A stretch of DNA of 64,000 bases from Rhytidiadelphus loreus (Eukaryota; Streptophyta; Bryopsida; Hypnales; Hylocomiaceae), in assembly GCA_947034895.1 (NCBI GenBank), contig OX344765.1, positions 16,807,001 through 16,871,000 of the forward strand, given 5' to 3'. The translations under genes and the position numbers were made by a program. Positions 46,853 to 58,841 of the stretch are shown piece after piece. The notes beneath the pieces were generated by a model that was not told the DNA's origin, did not search any database, and saw nothing but the letters and a program-made list of their open reading frames with translations. Each line of letters starts with the position of its first letter. The stretch's first letter is position 1.

Positions 46853-47404
46853 TCTCTTCACAAATGGAACTGAAATCTCAACAATGATGACCAATTCTCA
46901 AATAAATTTTGGACAAACTCACAAATCATAGATGCACAAATCAAAAGGCATTCTCAAATACATAGACTTTGCATGGAAACACTTATTTGACCAAATCTAA
47001 TACCCTTCTATAATATGCCCGTTTTGCAACTTAAATCAAATAGAGACATGAATACATGTACTAATATACTATATAGAACCTGACATCAAAGCTTTATGTA
47101 TTCAAAGACATAAAAAGGTGTTACAAGAAATAAGAAAAGTGATTCCACATGCCTCACCTTTATGAACAATGGCATTTTTAAAGACTACCCACTTGACCAT
47201 ACAATACCACCATGGCTACTTCCTTGCTCATGGACCACCACAACACAATGTGACTCTAGTGCAAAATTATTCTTCAACTTACTTTGATGGACAACCAAAC
47301 TACTCATATTTATTATAGTAGGAGCACATGGAATTACACATATCCCATCTTTCTCAACACTCAAAGGCAAATTCACACTACCACAAATGATTGTTACAAA
47401 TACC
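46853..47404. other. AT-rich non-coding stretch
   Basis: No gene. A 63-codon minus-strand frame at 47185-47376 shows no family features. Confidence 0.45.
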
Positions 47405-48319
47405 TTAACCCTTGAAAGACCGACCTATTGAATTGGGCAACATAGCAATTTTGGGTAGGTACATGTGACTGGAGATTTCCATGTTTTTGGGGCAAACTTT
47501 AATAGAAGGTGTGGACAAAGAATATCTTTCATGTGCACTAAAATTAAGGACATTTGGAAATATGAGTCAAAATTTTTGGCCTAATATGTTATTTTTTTTC
47601 ATAAATGGGCAATTTGGATAGATAAAAAAAGTCACTTTTTTAGGAACAAAAATTTCAAATTGGTTTTCTAAATTTATATACAAGTAGAAAACTTTTAATC
47701 ATTTCATTATGATCAATGAGTCAAAAGTTATGAGGAGTTTTAGTTTGTGGGCAATTATGAATTAATTGAAGTCCTTTTATTTAACTCAATTTTCAATAAT
47801 TTTTTCAATAAATAAAATCATAGGATGTAGATTGTTTATTACAACATTTCAACCATTGGGAATGACATTTTCCAATTCTATAACTAAATTCTTAACAATT
47901 TTGTATTTTGAATCATTCTTTACTTCTTTCTACTTACTATTTGTTTTCTATATGTTGTACAATTCTAAATAATCTAAAAATTTTCAAGCATGTAGCCAAC
48001 TTGTCTTGAAGAATGATTCTAAAGAAGCACCACCATTTGGACATTTTTTCATACAAATGTGAGCTTGTGAAGTGCAGCTGCCTAGTTTTTCATAAGGCCA
48101 AAAAAAGGATTTATGTGAATTTGAAAGCTCATATCTTGCAATCCATGTGGTGGAAATTTTTGAAATTTTTTCCACCTGTTTTCAAGTCAGCCTAATACAA
48201 GATCCTACAATTACATGTATCTAAAAGTTATTGGTTTTCAAAATTTGGTACTTATACTAAAAATGACAGTTTTGGAGAATTTTTGGTGAAAAGATAGTCA
48301 AGGAGCTGAAGGGGGTTAA
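47405..48319 (-). mobile_element. 0.91-kb TTAA element
   Basis: Ends TTAACCCTTGAAAGACCGAC and GAGCTGAAGGGGGTTAA. It follows 40095-41048 throughout, including GGGCAACATAGCAATTTTGG and AAGATCCTACAATTACATGT (about 48197). Confidence 0.85.
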
Positions 48320-48639
48320 ACAACATCAACAACATTGCAAGACAATATGCAACATATATACTACTTCACAAAAAAACTCCAAAATAGTTAACCACTTCCC
48401 TCTAACTACCACCCACTCTAACTTCACAATATAATTTCAAAAACTCGTATACTTTAACCACTAAAAATAACTCTCTTTATACAATTTATTTTATTAACAT
48501 TGAAATTGACTTGCTAATTCTCCAATTAATACCAAAATGCCATCGATTATTACTCCCAAAGTATTTGCTTAATTAGCTCAAATGGGATAACACACCAATA
48601 CAACCACTAAAATACCATTTAGTATTATTATGAATCATG

Positions 48640-50230
48640 ACACTTTCCTATCTCAATATTCTCGTGAGACTAACAATCAATACAAAGATTCTAATCCCGA
48701 ACTGCCATATTGCTAAATCATACAAGTCGTGTCCTTTAGTGACACTTACCATATTAAGATCAACTCCAAGTACTTCTTGTAGCACTTAACTTCTAGTGAC
48801 ACCAAGGATCACAATTGTCTAACACTATACATGCCACATGCACATGCAACATTAGGTTCCAACTCTAGTCACAAGGTTCCCTAGTCACAGGGTTCTCTAT
48901 TCCTTTGTGACTCCCCACTATCCACTTTCAAGATGTAATTCCCACAAAACACCGTGCATGTCATTTAATGACACAAGGTGAAATTTCCATTGATATCCAA
49001 GCATTTGGTGGTGGCACCACTTCCTACTAGGCCCAACCACTACTAGAAAACGCTGAAATTTCAACACAACTCTGTTGATTCGGTCGCGTTGATCCGGTCA
49101 CTATACAACCAAACTATGTTGATTTCAACATAGTTTGGTTGTATAGTGACCGGATCAACGCGACCGAATCAACAGAGTTGTGTTGAAATTTCAGCGTTTT
49201 CTAGTAGTGAACCCACCTTACTTCGAGACTCACTCACGGGGACTCACCAATTGGGACTCACACCATAGACTAGTGTGGAGGAGGATACATCCAACTAGTA
49301 TCAAGGAGTGCACAAGCACTCCATCGTAACACACAAGTGGTGGTGAGGCTCCCACACCAACCTCACCACCTTTGACCTCTATAATTCACCATAGCACCAT
49401 TCAGGAGTGAGGAAGGAGACCACCCCTCTTCATAGTACTCTCTGCAAGATTTAGCAGCCCCCTCCCCCATCCTAGGGGTCTCTAAGAACATCCAAGACAC
49501 TCCCCATCTTGGAAGGCCACCCACCCATTTCCATGTTTACATCTTGAAACTAGGTCCCCAAAGACTCCCGATCTTTCCATCGGGATAATGTTTGGCTTTA
49601 AATTCCAAATTCAAAGTGCAAGCCTATTTTTGTAATTTATTCTTTCCTTAGATTACCGTGGATTGCTCATTTCCTCAAATGCAATAGATATTGAGGAAGT
49701 TATGGCCCTCCAAAGGTCCGAGTCCCTCAAAAGAGTAGTTCTCCGAGACTTCACCCTCTTTGGATGCCCATAACTTTTAGCACATAGCTCATCTCTTCAT
49801 GAGCCTTAGCATTCTATAAATCTTGTATCTTTATATTTTCCATGATATGAAGCATGCCCTATTTGGCTCAAAGTAATCCTCCCAAACCTTGGCTCCCACG
49901 TCCCCCACCTCGGAACATAGTCGGGACATTGCCAACTTTGAGGAGCCATAACTTTTGACTCCCAACTTGTATCCTTGCATTCTCTGAACCCATAGACATG
50001 TCTTCTCACAAGATTTCCAAGAATGTGTGGCACACCATCCAATTCATCCTAAGTAGAGTGATACAACGCTCTAGTTGCTCGGGATTCCCAATTCCTCACA
50101 CTTCATCTCTTGCAAGGCTTAGGAAGTCACCCCAATGTACACCTTGTTCACCAAGGTGACATGGGCATGCCTCAAGATGAGGGTCGTGATAATACATCAC
50201 TAGCAATCACATTTGTCTATGGTTCCAACT
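48640..50230 (+). mobile_element. LTR-like region of a retroelement, ends not placed
   Basis: Richer in C than its surroundings, with features typical of plant LTR or leader DNA: TTTGTAATTTATTCTTTCC, repeated GCCCATAACTTTT / GCCATAACTTTTGACTC phrases, and CCTCAAGATGAGGGTCGTGA near the right edge. No coding region of a retroelement is adjacent and I cannot find TG...CA ends with a duplication, so this is a texture-based call. It contains the CACTA foldback 49038-49209. A 78-codon minus frame at 49806-50042 looks like chance. Confidence 0.35.
49038..49209. mobile_element. 172-bp perfect CACTA foldback, AAC duplication
   Basis: CACTACTAGAAAACGCTGAA is mirrored by TTCAGCGTTTTCTAGTAGTG, and pairing is essentially perfect to the centre (GTTGATTTCAAC). 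AAC stands at 49035-49037 and 49210-49212. The near-perfect pairing suggests recent insertion. It carries GATTCGGTCGCGTTGATCC, shared in part with 59978-60086. Confidence 0.95.
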
Positions 50231-51962
50231 TTACCAAGATATGCATTTGCCTCAAATTCTTTTCATTTATTAATCCCTACTTGCTTTCTTGACATTATTA
50301 TGTTACAAAATTTTATAGAGTCTCCTAACATAGGTATGTAGTCTTTGTGTCACTTATTTTATAGGGCAATGACACAATGTGTGGGTCACTAGATGAACAG
50401 ACTCTTAATTTACGCCAATCTCAATAAAAGATCAGAATCTCTTTTAAGGTATGTAGTTAAGTTTGTGGTATTGAAAAAGAAATTTGAAATTTTTCTATAG
50501 TGCTTTTATGAAAGAAGTTCAAAACTGAGTTTGTAGGGTTGTACACTTTGAGATTCGTTTACTTTTGACTAATGGTGATTGCATTTTGCTTCAAATTTTT
50601 ATAGAAGTAAAGAGTACATCACATACTACAACTTTTGTATTCAAACTGTTTGTTTTCTTCATTTATTTTTATACTATAGCTTTATGAATACAAATGTTTC
50701 TAAAACCTTCAATAAAAGTCATTGTATATCTACATTCAATTTGCTCAAATACATTCAATTGACTTAAAAATAGAATAGAAGAAAATATTCACAACTTGCA
50801 GCATCATATAATATTAATGGTTCAAAATGACTATAGCTATCCTAACAAGTTTGTGAGTAATCACTGTTTTTGTAAGGTAGAAATATCTGAAAACAATATT
50901 TTTTTAAGTCCCACTATCTCAAAGGTCAAATAACCAAAAAAATTGATGAGATTATAAGCAAACCCAAGAGAAATACACCCGAAGTAGTTTAGTAATTTTT
51001 TGACACTTTAGCAATATTTTACAAAGTTTCAAAGTTGAAAACATAGGGTAGCCTTTATTTAATATTAGAGTAGCTTTAAATAGACACCCTTGAAGCATAA
51101 AATGTCCCAACTTTCATTGGTTGCTTCAAAAAACTCTTCACCTCTCATTGGTTGCTTTAAAAAAGTTGAAGTGGTATTGAGTCATCGAAGTTTTTATTCA
51201 AGGTCACTAAGTTTATCAGGTATTGGAGAATGGAATATGTTACAATTAGTTTTTTCTACCTTAAAGAAGATAATGGAATCTTCTAGATCAAAGTAGTGCA
51301 CTTTGAGGAAAAATGTTGTGTTCACTTCTAAGGATGGAGTTCATGATTGTATAGTCAAACTTGAAAGTCCAACACATACTATGTATCTTCCATTTCTTTG
51401 CTATTTATAAGTGAATTGTTTGCTTTATTTTACAAAAGTGAATCACATATTTAATATAAGGTAAACCAAAATATGATAGATAGAACAATTGATCATTGGT
51501 TTGCCCTCTTGGCATTGTTTAATTTAAATAAATTTCTATATAAAGACAAATGTAAGAAATGGAGAGAGCAATTGAAATTTTATATTCTTTAGACAATGAA
51601 TTTATTATGAATTTTGAATTGTGCTACCCAATTGGCCCCTAAGAGTCTCTAGACTACCTCCAAACCAACATAAAATGTAAACATAATAGTCATTTTACTC
51701 ACCTACAATATTTCCTAATATGACTATAGTATGAAGGTCTAAAAAAATCACTTCCCATGATGAATTTACATTCAAAAGGTAGAAGTTCCAATTGTAGTCA
51801 CTAATCACTCCATTACCATCATCCATGACATTAATTGTAGACACAAATTCAACCGAAATCTCATTTATTGAATTTCTTTTGTTATAGGTTGATACAAGAC
51901 TGTAATGGGTCATTCCCTATATGTTTGTCATAGGCCTTTTGCCTATCATAAAGTGGCGTACC
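50231..51962. other. AT-rich non-coding stretch
   Basis: No gene. The words CCTTGAAGCATAAAATGTCC and CATTGGTTGCTTCAAAAAAC at 51087-51135 recur, diverged, at 53808-53866, and CTCATTGGTTGC repeats at 51145. They belong to an undefined repeat. Confidence 0.4.
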
Positions 51963-52215
51963 TTAAGTCCTAAAAAATTTAGAATTTTTTTGTGAAAATT
52001 TCAAATTACTATGATTTTTGGAAGAAAAAGTGAGGAAAATTCATATCAAATACACAATATGCTTAAATAATTCAAACTTTTTAGAATAGAAGTATATTAT
52101 AGTATAGAACATTGAAGTATAAAGAAAATCTCTACGTCACTTTATATTTAGAAACATAGTTATAGATCCTTAACTTCTACGTGAATATAAAAAACTTTGA
52201 ATCATTTTATTTTGA

Positions 52216-52792
52216 TTAACCCCTAAAGGATTGTTGAACATATGCAAGTGATCTCGAGTAGGTACCTATGAAGTCAATTTTGGTAAGATGTTCACGAAAT
52301 TTTGACACAAGGTGTGGACATATACTCCCTTAGTGGGAATTTAATTTTTTTCCGATCCAGTGCTTGGATCAAAAAATATGTTGCCTTGAACTATTTTGAC
52401 AGCTCGGGCAACTTCGAGCAACTTTTTCAAAACTCCTCTTTTACTTTTGAAATTTGGTAGGTATGTAATTTACATGATACAAGTAACTTAGATAATACAA
52501 AATAACCATGTTTAGTAAAAAAGTCTCATTCTAGGAGGAGTTAAAGGTTGTTGGCTATGTTAGGCAAGGTCCAAAAAATCCATTTTCTTCTAACTTCTAA
52601 TGTTATAATCTTTCAATCCATGCAATCAAATTTTCCAAAAAAAATTCCACACACTCCCATAGTAGTCTAGTAAAAAATTGTACAGTTGAATTTTGAGAGA
52701 AACACTTTTATTTTATTTTTTTCTCACATCCCTAAAAAGTGGTAGTTTTCACAATTTGTACCCAAAATGTGCCTTGATCCGTTCGAGATTAA
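52216..52792. mobile_element. 577-bp TTAA element with visible empty site
   Basis: Starts TTAACCCCTAAAGGATTG and ends CCTTGATCCGTTCGAGATTAA (TTAA at 52789-52792). Relatives of the host read TTTTGATTAATGAGATG without interruption (30022, 40405). Here TTTTGA and TGAGG are separated by this element with TTAA on each side. Confidence 0.85.
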
Positions 52793-52797
52793 TGAGG

Positions 52798-52959
52798 TAA
52801 GGTAACTCTACCTATGACAAGCAAAACTTGGGACCAACCCAATGAAGGTCAAAAAATTCATGAGCAGTACATTTCACAAGACACATGTACTGCTCATGAA
52901 TTTTTTTGCCTACATAAGGTTGGTCCCAAGTTTTGCCTGTCATAGGCAGAGTTACCTTA
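52798..52959. mobile_element. 162-bp TA-flanked foldback MITE, copy 1
   Basis: TAAGGTAACTCTACCTATGA is mirrored by TCATAGGCAGAGTTACCTTA, and the arms pair almost fully (GACCAACCC / GGTTGGTCC, ATGAGCAGTACAT / ATGTACTGCTCAT). TA at both edges suits a Tc1/mariner-type duplication. Confidence 0.9.
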
Positions 52960-53544
52960 GTTATGATGAATTTAGTTTGTGGGCAGTCATTGAATTTATT
53001 TTCATAATTCAATTCTTAGTATTTTCCAAAAATAATAAAAATGTAGTATACAAATTGCTTATTAAATCATCATGACAATTGGGATTCAAATTCCAAATTG
53101 TAATTTTTTGAATCTTTATTAAGTTTTTTAACAATTAATTGTTTTCCATTTCATTGTATCTCCTTTTATAAATAGAAATAACTAAATGAAAATAAAGTAC
53201 TTTTCCGTGAATTTTTTTTTCATACTCAAAGCTAATCTTTTGAGCATAATGTCTTTCATTACAAATTGTAGGACATACTCATTTTCTTAATGAAAAGTTT
53301 GATAGATGATAATTCACCATTTGGAAGAGTTGAAGAATTTTTTTCCCTTCATTTTGACTGTTGAGATCATGAAATTTATATGGTCAAATTTTCAAAAATA
53401 ATTCCACACATTGTCATAGTAGTTTAGTACATTTGGTATGGTTATATTTGGTTAATATTTTTTGCTCAATGTACTAGAAAATGGTAGTTATGGTGACTCT
53501 TTTTGGTGAATTACAATCACAATCTTCAAAGGTTTGAATTACTA

Positions 53545-53799
53545 CACTAGTAAAAAATATGTTTAAAATAACCAATGAGAGGGCCATTGAATTCACTTAA
53601 GGTAACTCTACCTATGATAAGCAAAACTTGGGACCAACCCAATGAAGGCCAAAAAATTCATGAGCAATACATTTCACAAGACACATGTATTGCTCATGAA
53701 TTTTTTTGCCTACATTCGGGTGGTCCCAAGTTTTGCTTGTCATAGGCAGAGTTACCTTATATGCTTGACTCCACTCCTTGCATTATTTTTTTTCTAGTG
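53545..53799. mobile_element. CACTA-like element carrying a TA foldback
   Basis: The left end CACTAGTAAAAAATATG and right end CATTATTTTTTTTCTAGTG are imperfect inverted repeats. No matching 3-bp duplication is seen. It contains the TA foldback copy 2. Confidence is limited by the short ends. Confidence 0.5.
53598..53759. mobile_element. 162-bp TA-flanked foldback MITE, copy 2
   Basis: Same length and about 94% identical by eye to 52798-52959 (GATAAGC for GACAAGC, GCAATACAT for GCAGTACAT, and so on). TA stands at both edges. Confidence 0.9.
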
Positions 53800-54020
53800 A
53801 ATGGCCATCCTTGAAGCACAAAATGCTTCAACTCCCATTGGTTGCTCTTGAAAAACTTATGGCCCTTTAGGATGAAGGTGGATTTTCATTCAATGCCCAA
53901 ATGGGAATAGATGGCAGAATTATTTTAAATAAAAAATTGAATGTAGCCAATTTACAAATCGACCATGTAACAATATGGTAGCCCAAAAGTGTCTCGATAA
54001 ATGACAAAGAATCCTTTTAC

Positions 54021-54384
54021 ATGAAACAAAAGTGCAGATGTTCATCCTGCCAATTTTGTGTGAAAAGGGAAGATCTTACACAGTACTTAGTTTGACCTCT
54101 AATGAGTGCTCTATTGTTTTTAGATTTTCTTAAGCAAATGATTCATACAGTACCAAAAGGAACTAAGTTATGTCCAGGGTGACCAGCTCGGGGCTCGAGG
54201 TTAAACTCGGCATCACAATTGCAAGCACAAATGTACACCAGATGAAATTTTGATTCTCATGAGGTACAAAGGATACATGTATCTCAAGCATGAGAGGTGG
54301 TATCCAGGACATTTTGCAGTTCCAGGCCACTCTGATTCAAAGTTGTGTGCATATACTATCCACTCTAAAGACAGATTAAGCTAG
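54021..54384 (+). pseudogene. cysteine-rich gene relic with frame breaks
   Basis: Three protein-like open pieces follow one another on the plus strand. Piece 1 (54021-54095) reads MKQKCRCSSCQFCVKREDLT and stops. Piece 2 (about 54123-54182) follows TTGTTTTTAG and reads FLKQMIHTVPKGTKLCPG, then TGA. Piece 3 (54205-54384) reads TRHHNCKHKCTPDEIL, MRYKGYMYLKHERWYPGHFA and ends IHSKDRLS before TAG. The CxCxxCxxC, LCPG and NCKHKC clusters suggest one metal-binding protein broken by stops and shifts, or short exons. I do not recognise the family. No repeat family of the window overlaps it. Confidence 0.4.
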
Positions 54385-54536
54385 ACAGTGTCATAGAAGA
54401 TTATAGCTACGCATTGTCATTGTAACAATATCAATTGACCCATGACAAGAATGGTGTAAGTGACTATTTAACCCCAAAGTGACAAAGAGGACAGAAAGTG
54501 TCCTCACAGAGTTTCAAGTCAAGTTCAAAGTGCTGT

Positions 54537-55030
54537 AAATTTTTCATTCAAGGTCCAAATTCAATAAGACTTGTTGGGAAAGTTGCGTTCTCCCTTCTAG
54601 TTTGTATGGTAAAATTTTGAGATCGATCCAAGATGTTTTGATTTTTTGGAAGCCAATCGAAGTTCACAACTTCAATTTGAGTTCACCAAACTGCATTTTA
54701 GGGCTGCAACTTTGGGGCCTTGTATCTCCTTCATCCATTTTTCATTTTCAATAAAATTTGTTGGATTTTGTTCCCCTTGAAGTATACTTATTGTGGTAAA
54801 GTTTTCATGTCAATCCAAATTGTTTTGAATGTTTGGGAGCAATTCGAAGTTCAAGATCCTGCCATTTTTGGAGTGTAGTGAACTTTGATGGCTTATTTCT
54901 TCTTCATACAAAGTCCATTTTCAATAATTCTTTTTGAAAAAGTTGCACATACTAGTCTAGTTTTTGTGGCTAAAATTTCATGTTAATCCAAGAATTAGTG
55001 AGTGGCTGAGAAGCATTCTAGTAGAAGGAG
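54537..55030 (+). repeat. diverged direct repeat of about 180 bp, three units
   Basis: Units near 54537, 54727 and 54897 share a loose pattern: TTTTTCATTCAAGGTCCA or its variants, (T)GTTG(G)GAAAG, a (G)GTAAA(A)TTTT core and ATCCAA(G/A)(A)TGTTTTGA, then GAAGTTCA. Identity is low. It may be retroelement leader sequence. Confidence 0.35.
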
Positions 55031-55494
55031 GTTTAGCTTTAGATGTGTTTTTTGCAATTTTTCTTGCTGATTTTTGACATTTCAAAGCTGTTTTGTAGAC
55101 ACAATGATTCAATTGAATGAATTTTTTTTTCACCAATGTCTTTGTATACTAGTTTTGAATCTTTTTGTAGTGTAAAGTTTTTTCATTTGAGTAGGTTTAG
55201 AAATAAAACTCCACCTCCAAATGTGTTTTTGGGAAAATTTCAGCATCCATTTTCAACACTAAAACATTCTGATCTTGCAATCTATGTGGCCAAATGACTT
55301 CAAATTTTGTACATGTCATCTACAATATGTACACTACAAGATTGTACAGTTGAGATTTATATAACTTGAAGACATTTAGATCCATAAAGCTTCAAAGCAA
55401 TGATGTTTTTGAACCCTAGAAATTGAATGTCACTTTGGTATTAAGAGTTGATTGTTTTGGGGGAAGCTAAACTTCTTCAAACAATGCTCAGTAA

Positions 55495-55705
55495 AATTTC
55501 ATAGGAAGGAAAATGGAATTTGCATGTAACCCAAGTTGTTTCATATTTTTTGTACCTTTGTTCAATTAGTTACAAATTTTTGAAGTTAAAACGCATGGGT
55601 CACTAACATCGACCACCTTTTGAAATGTACACTATTGGTACATTGAAGAAAGAAAAATATACCTCTATGGTAGTGGTCGCTTTTAAAGCAAGGTCGCATT
55701 TAGAG
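55495..55705 (-). mobile_element. relic of the GGTAGGAG MITE family
   Basis: CCCAAGTTGTTTCATA, TTTTTGAAGTTAAAACGCA, CCTTTTGAAATGTACACTAT and the trailing TTTTAAAGC follow the 14429-14756 copy. The terminal words are worn away. Confidence 0.5.
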
Positions 55706-55714
55706 TACCCTTCT

Positions 55715-56479
55715 TTAACCCCTAATTGCCTAATTGACCATATATAATCAATCTGAAATTTCAGGGTCATTTTGTTGTGGTCAGTTAAATTCTTTTGATC
55801 ATCCTAAAAAATTTTACAGGCACTTTTGAAGGTTAACTATTGGAAGCTTTCATTTTTCACTGAAAAAGGTAAAATTTTGATTTTTGAGAGGTCCTCAAAG
55901 ACATACATGTAACATTAATGAAGAGTAAAGCTTGTCAATTTCACTTGATTTGAGATCTAAAAAATTGTACATATCCATTGGCTTTGAAAATGGTCCCAAT
56001 GGAAAGAATAAAGTGTTTTCATTATTTTCACCATTGAAAATTTCAACACACAAGTTTTGATTTGGAGTTCTTTGCAATTTCTACTTATCAAACAAAATTG
56101 CATTTCAAGGATTGTATAATAAATTTGATAGCTTTTCATGCAAAATTAAATTTTTTGAACTTGCATTTCAATGTACTAAATCTATTTGTAGTTGTTTGTG
56201 TCACCTTCCATTCCAAAAACTTTAATATGCAAATTTTTGAAACATTGTGGGGAGGGGTAGCATACTAAAAATAGAATGTGTACATTTCTCTTGTTATAAT
56301 CTCATGACTCCTATGCAATTTCACACTCAAAATTGGTATGCATGCTAATAAGCAAGCTCTTTAAACATCTCTATGATTAGATTTTGAAAAAAAAATCCTT
56401 CATTGGGGATAACTATAAGCCTATGTTCTTTTTTCATAGCAAAAACACCTTTGGAAAGTCTTAGGCACTTAGGCGTTAA
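55715..56479. mobile_element. 765-bp TTAA element, variant ends
   Basis: Starts TTAACCCCTAATTGCCTAAT and ends GTCTTAGGCACTTAGGCGTTAA-like text with TTAA at 56476-56479. The end sequence CCTAATTGCC differs from the usual CCTAAAGGACC, so this is a separate subfamily; 15967 shows the same left end. Confidence 0.65.
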
Positions 56480-57209
56480 GGTCTCAAATGAGTGGATTCT
56501 CAGAAAGAAAGTTGGTTTTCAAGTTACCCTTTAGGATTGCTAAGGAGTCAAAAATGGTCACTCTAAGTATGTAATTTTGAATATGGACAACAAAATGGTC
56601 TAGATATAGAACCTTTCTACAATCCAAGTATGTAATTTTTACAGATGAAAAAGAAAATGGTCTACATTGAGAATTTTTGTGCAAATTGAATTGAAGTCAA
56701 AGTTCTTGAATCAAATGGTTCAAGAAAATTGTGGAAGGGTTTCCACATACCACAATAATATACATTAATAATGTGTTTATATATTACAATGCATATTATT
56801 TTATGACAATACACTATTGCATATTTACAATGTGTACAATGAAATTTGGGCAGGTTTCATTTCTTGATGATCATTAATTTGATGTTTAGCTATAATTAGA
56901 ATTTACATGTTTACCAATCTTGCCGTAAGTAAAAGCTAGAAGTATACACCCTAAACCCTACATGGATTGCATTTTATAACTTTGAAATTCAACACAAAAT
57001 GAAGAAGAAATTGTACATATACTTGCAATTGTTGTGTTCACTTGTTGGAAAGGCTCCAATGTTTTTGAGGGGATAGGAAAACCTTGTGCATGTCAACTAA
57101 ATTTTGGATTGATTCAATTAAATATTGACCATTAATATTGTAATTAAAGGTGGTGTCACTTGGACAACCTTGGATTATGCCACATGTCCTCTATTAAAAT
57201 AATCCCTCT
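56480..57209. other. AT-rich non-coding stretch
   Basis: No gene. TATTACAATGCATATT-type simple sequence at 56755-56840. Confidence 0.45.
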
Positions 57210-57344
57210 ATAGATGTACAATGATCTAGATTCGTTAATTAAAGTATTGCCAAACAATTGCATCCCCCTATGAACTATTGGTCCAATAATCAAAGCATTT
57301 TGGTGACTATCTTGGTCATGGGGATTGTGTCCTTCAAGAGTTAA
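57210..57344 (+). mobile_element. relic of the 150-bp TTAA subfamily
   Basis: GGTCCAATAATCAAAGCATT, TTTTGGTGACTATCTTGG and GTGTCCTTCAAGAGTTAA match 60557-60708 and 25322-25485. The left end is worn. Confidence 0.55.
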
Positions 57345-57677
57345 TATTAGCCTCAACCCCCGATTTCAATGAGCATGGTCTGATTGGTGTTTTTGAAGGA
57401 ATTGGTTAGCTTCACGTTAGATTTGAATCACAAAAAAAATACACAAAAAACATTTTCTTTCTCTATAAGGCTGTAAACACAGAGTGGCCATGATTGACTA
57501 ATGCAAAAAAATTTAATTGCAAGATTGCATGGCTTACAATACACAAAATTTGTTGCATTTGAAATGCAACTTAGAATATCCTACAAATTTAATACTCCAT
57601 GTCTTCTTAGAATTTGGTGTGGTGTCTTTGAACAAATTGACTCTTGGACTAACTCTTCATTCATTTTGGGCCAATTT

Positions 57678-58681
57678 TTAACTTCTAAAGTTCTTTAACT
57701 ATATATATATTTCACTCCAAAATACTCATAATGGTCTATTTTGATAGCAAAGTCCACAAAAATGATGAATGAAATTTTGGTACATCTTATTGTAAGATTT
57801 AGTAGTAGACTACTTTCATCTCCAAAATATCAAACTAACCCTCTCTAAACTTTGTCCATAACTTTTATTTGGAGGCTCAAAATCACAAATGGATTTCTAG
57901 AGATGAAATTTAGCTTGATTTGGTATCTTTCATTAGTTAAAAAATAATTTGAAAAAAATAATTCAATTATGCTTAAATGAGGTCTAAAATCATACTTTGA
58001 ACACGATTCTTGCTTTTGACTTAACTATGAGCTATTGAGTTCCTAATTTATATCCTACAAGGGTTGTTTTACCTCCTACCACCCTACTTGTATAAAGAGA
58101 TTGTCTTCCCATTTTTGTACACACAAAATAAGTGGCTTTTGAAGGTCTATGAGATAGTTGTCGAATATGTTGATTTTTTCACTTTTGGAACTTCCTAAAT
58201 AGTCAAATGTTGGAAGTTAGGAATAATTGCTTCATTTGTTCAGAGAAGAGGGATAGAAGGAAGTTGGTGATGTCACTGAGCAATTGCCAATGAATAATTA
58301 TCTCCTTGCCACCCCCTCGGCCCTCCTCATACTCTATTGTGAATTTATAGATACAAGAAATTGTCAAAGAAGCACCATGTTTTCAACCTAGGTCAAAAGC
58401 CTATCCTAAGCCTTGTCCAAGCTCCTCAAGGCATTGTGATGGAAATTTTGCCCCAATGTAAATAACCTTACCTGTATTGCCTTAGTAGATCAAAAACAAC
58501 ATTCCCTCCTATAACTTCTCACAGGTAAATCCAATTGTAAAAACAAATTTGGTGGAGTAGTAAGGTATTCCTTGTCACTAGATCCAAAAAATTCAAAAAT
58601 ATGGTGAATATTTTTGGTTTTAGTGAGTTGCCCAAAATTGTCATATTGCTAAAAAATGGTATTTGGTCCTTTAGGGGTTAA
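57678..58681 (+). mobile_element. 1.0-kb deleted B-class TTAA element
   Basis: The left end TTAACTTCTAAAGTTCTTTA and right end GGTCCTTTAGGGGTTAA. It follows 22580-24652 at both ends but lacks most of the middle, keeping one foldback arm (57960-58120, with TACTTGTATAAAGAG). Confidence 0.8.
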
Positions 58682-58768
58682 GTTATTTAAGTACCCAAAT
58701 ATACAACTATGTATGCCACAAATAGTTGACCTTGCAACTTTAGTGTTTTAAATACAACAACAAAGAGC

Positions 58769-58838
58769 ATCCCTTACTAAGGTAAGTGTACCTAATTCTG
58801 ATCCCTTACTAAGGTAAGTGCACCTATTCCTGATCCCT
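58769..58838 (+). repeat. 33-bp direct duplication
   Basis: ATCCCTTACTAAGGTAAGTG appears at 58769 and 58802, followed by (T/C)ACCTA(A/T)T(T/C)CTG. Confidence 0.85.
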
Positions 58839-58841
58839 TTC

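Larger units (their letters stand above)
51963..53544 (-). mobile_element. old TTAA-family copy used as landing site
   Basis: Begins TTAAGTCCTAAAAAATTTAG. The interior matches 40095-41048 (CTTTGAATCATTTTATTTTGA, ATGATGAATTTTAGTTTGTGGG-like, and the later text up to about 53500). The right end is worn. It has been split by 52216-52792 and 52798-52959. Confidence 0.6.

Noticed and set aside
40796..48195. Similar 60-64 codon frames at 40796-40990 and 48013-48195 that could suggest a conserved small protein
   Set aside because: They are the same stretch of a TTAA element; the shared text continues outside the frames and substitutions are not biased to silent sites.
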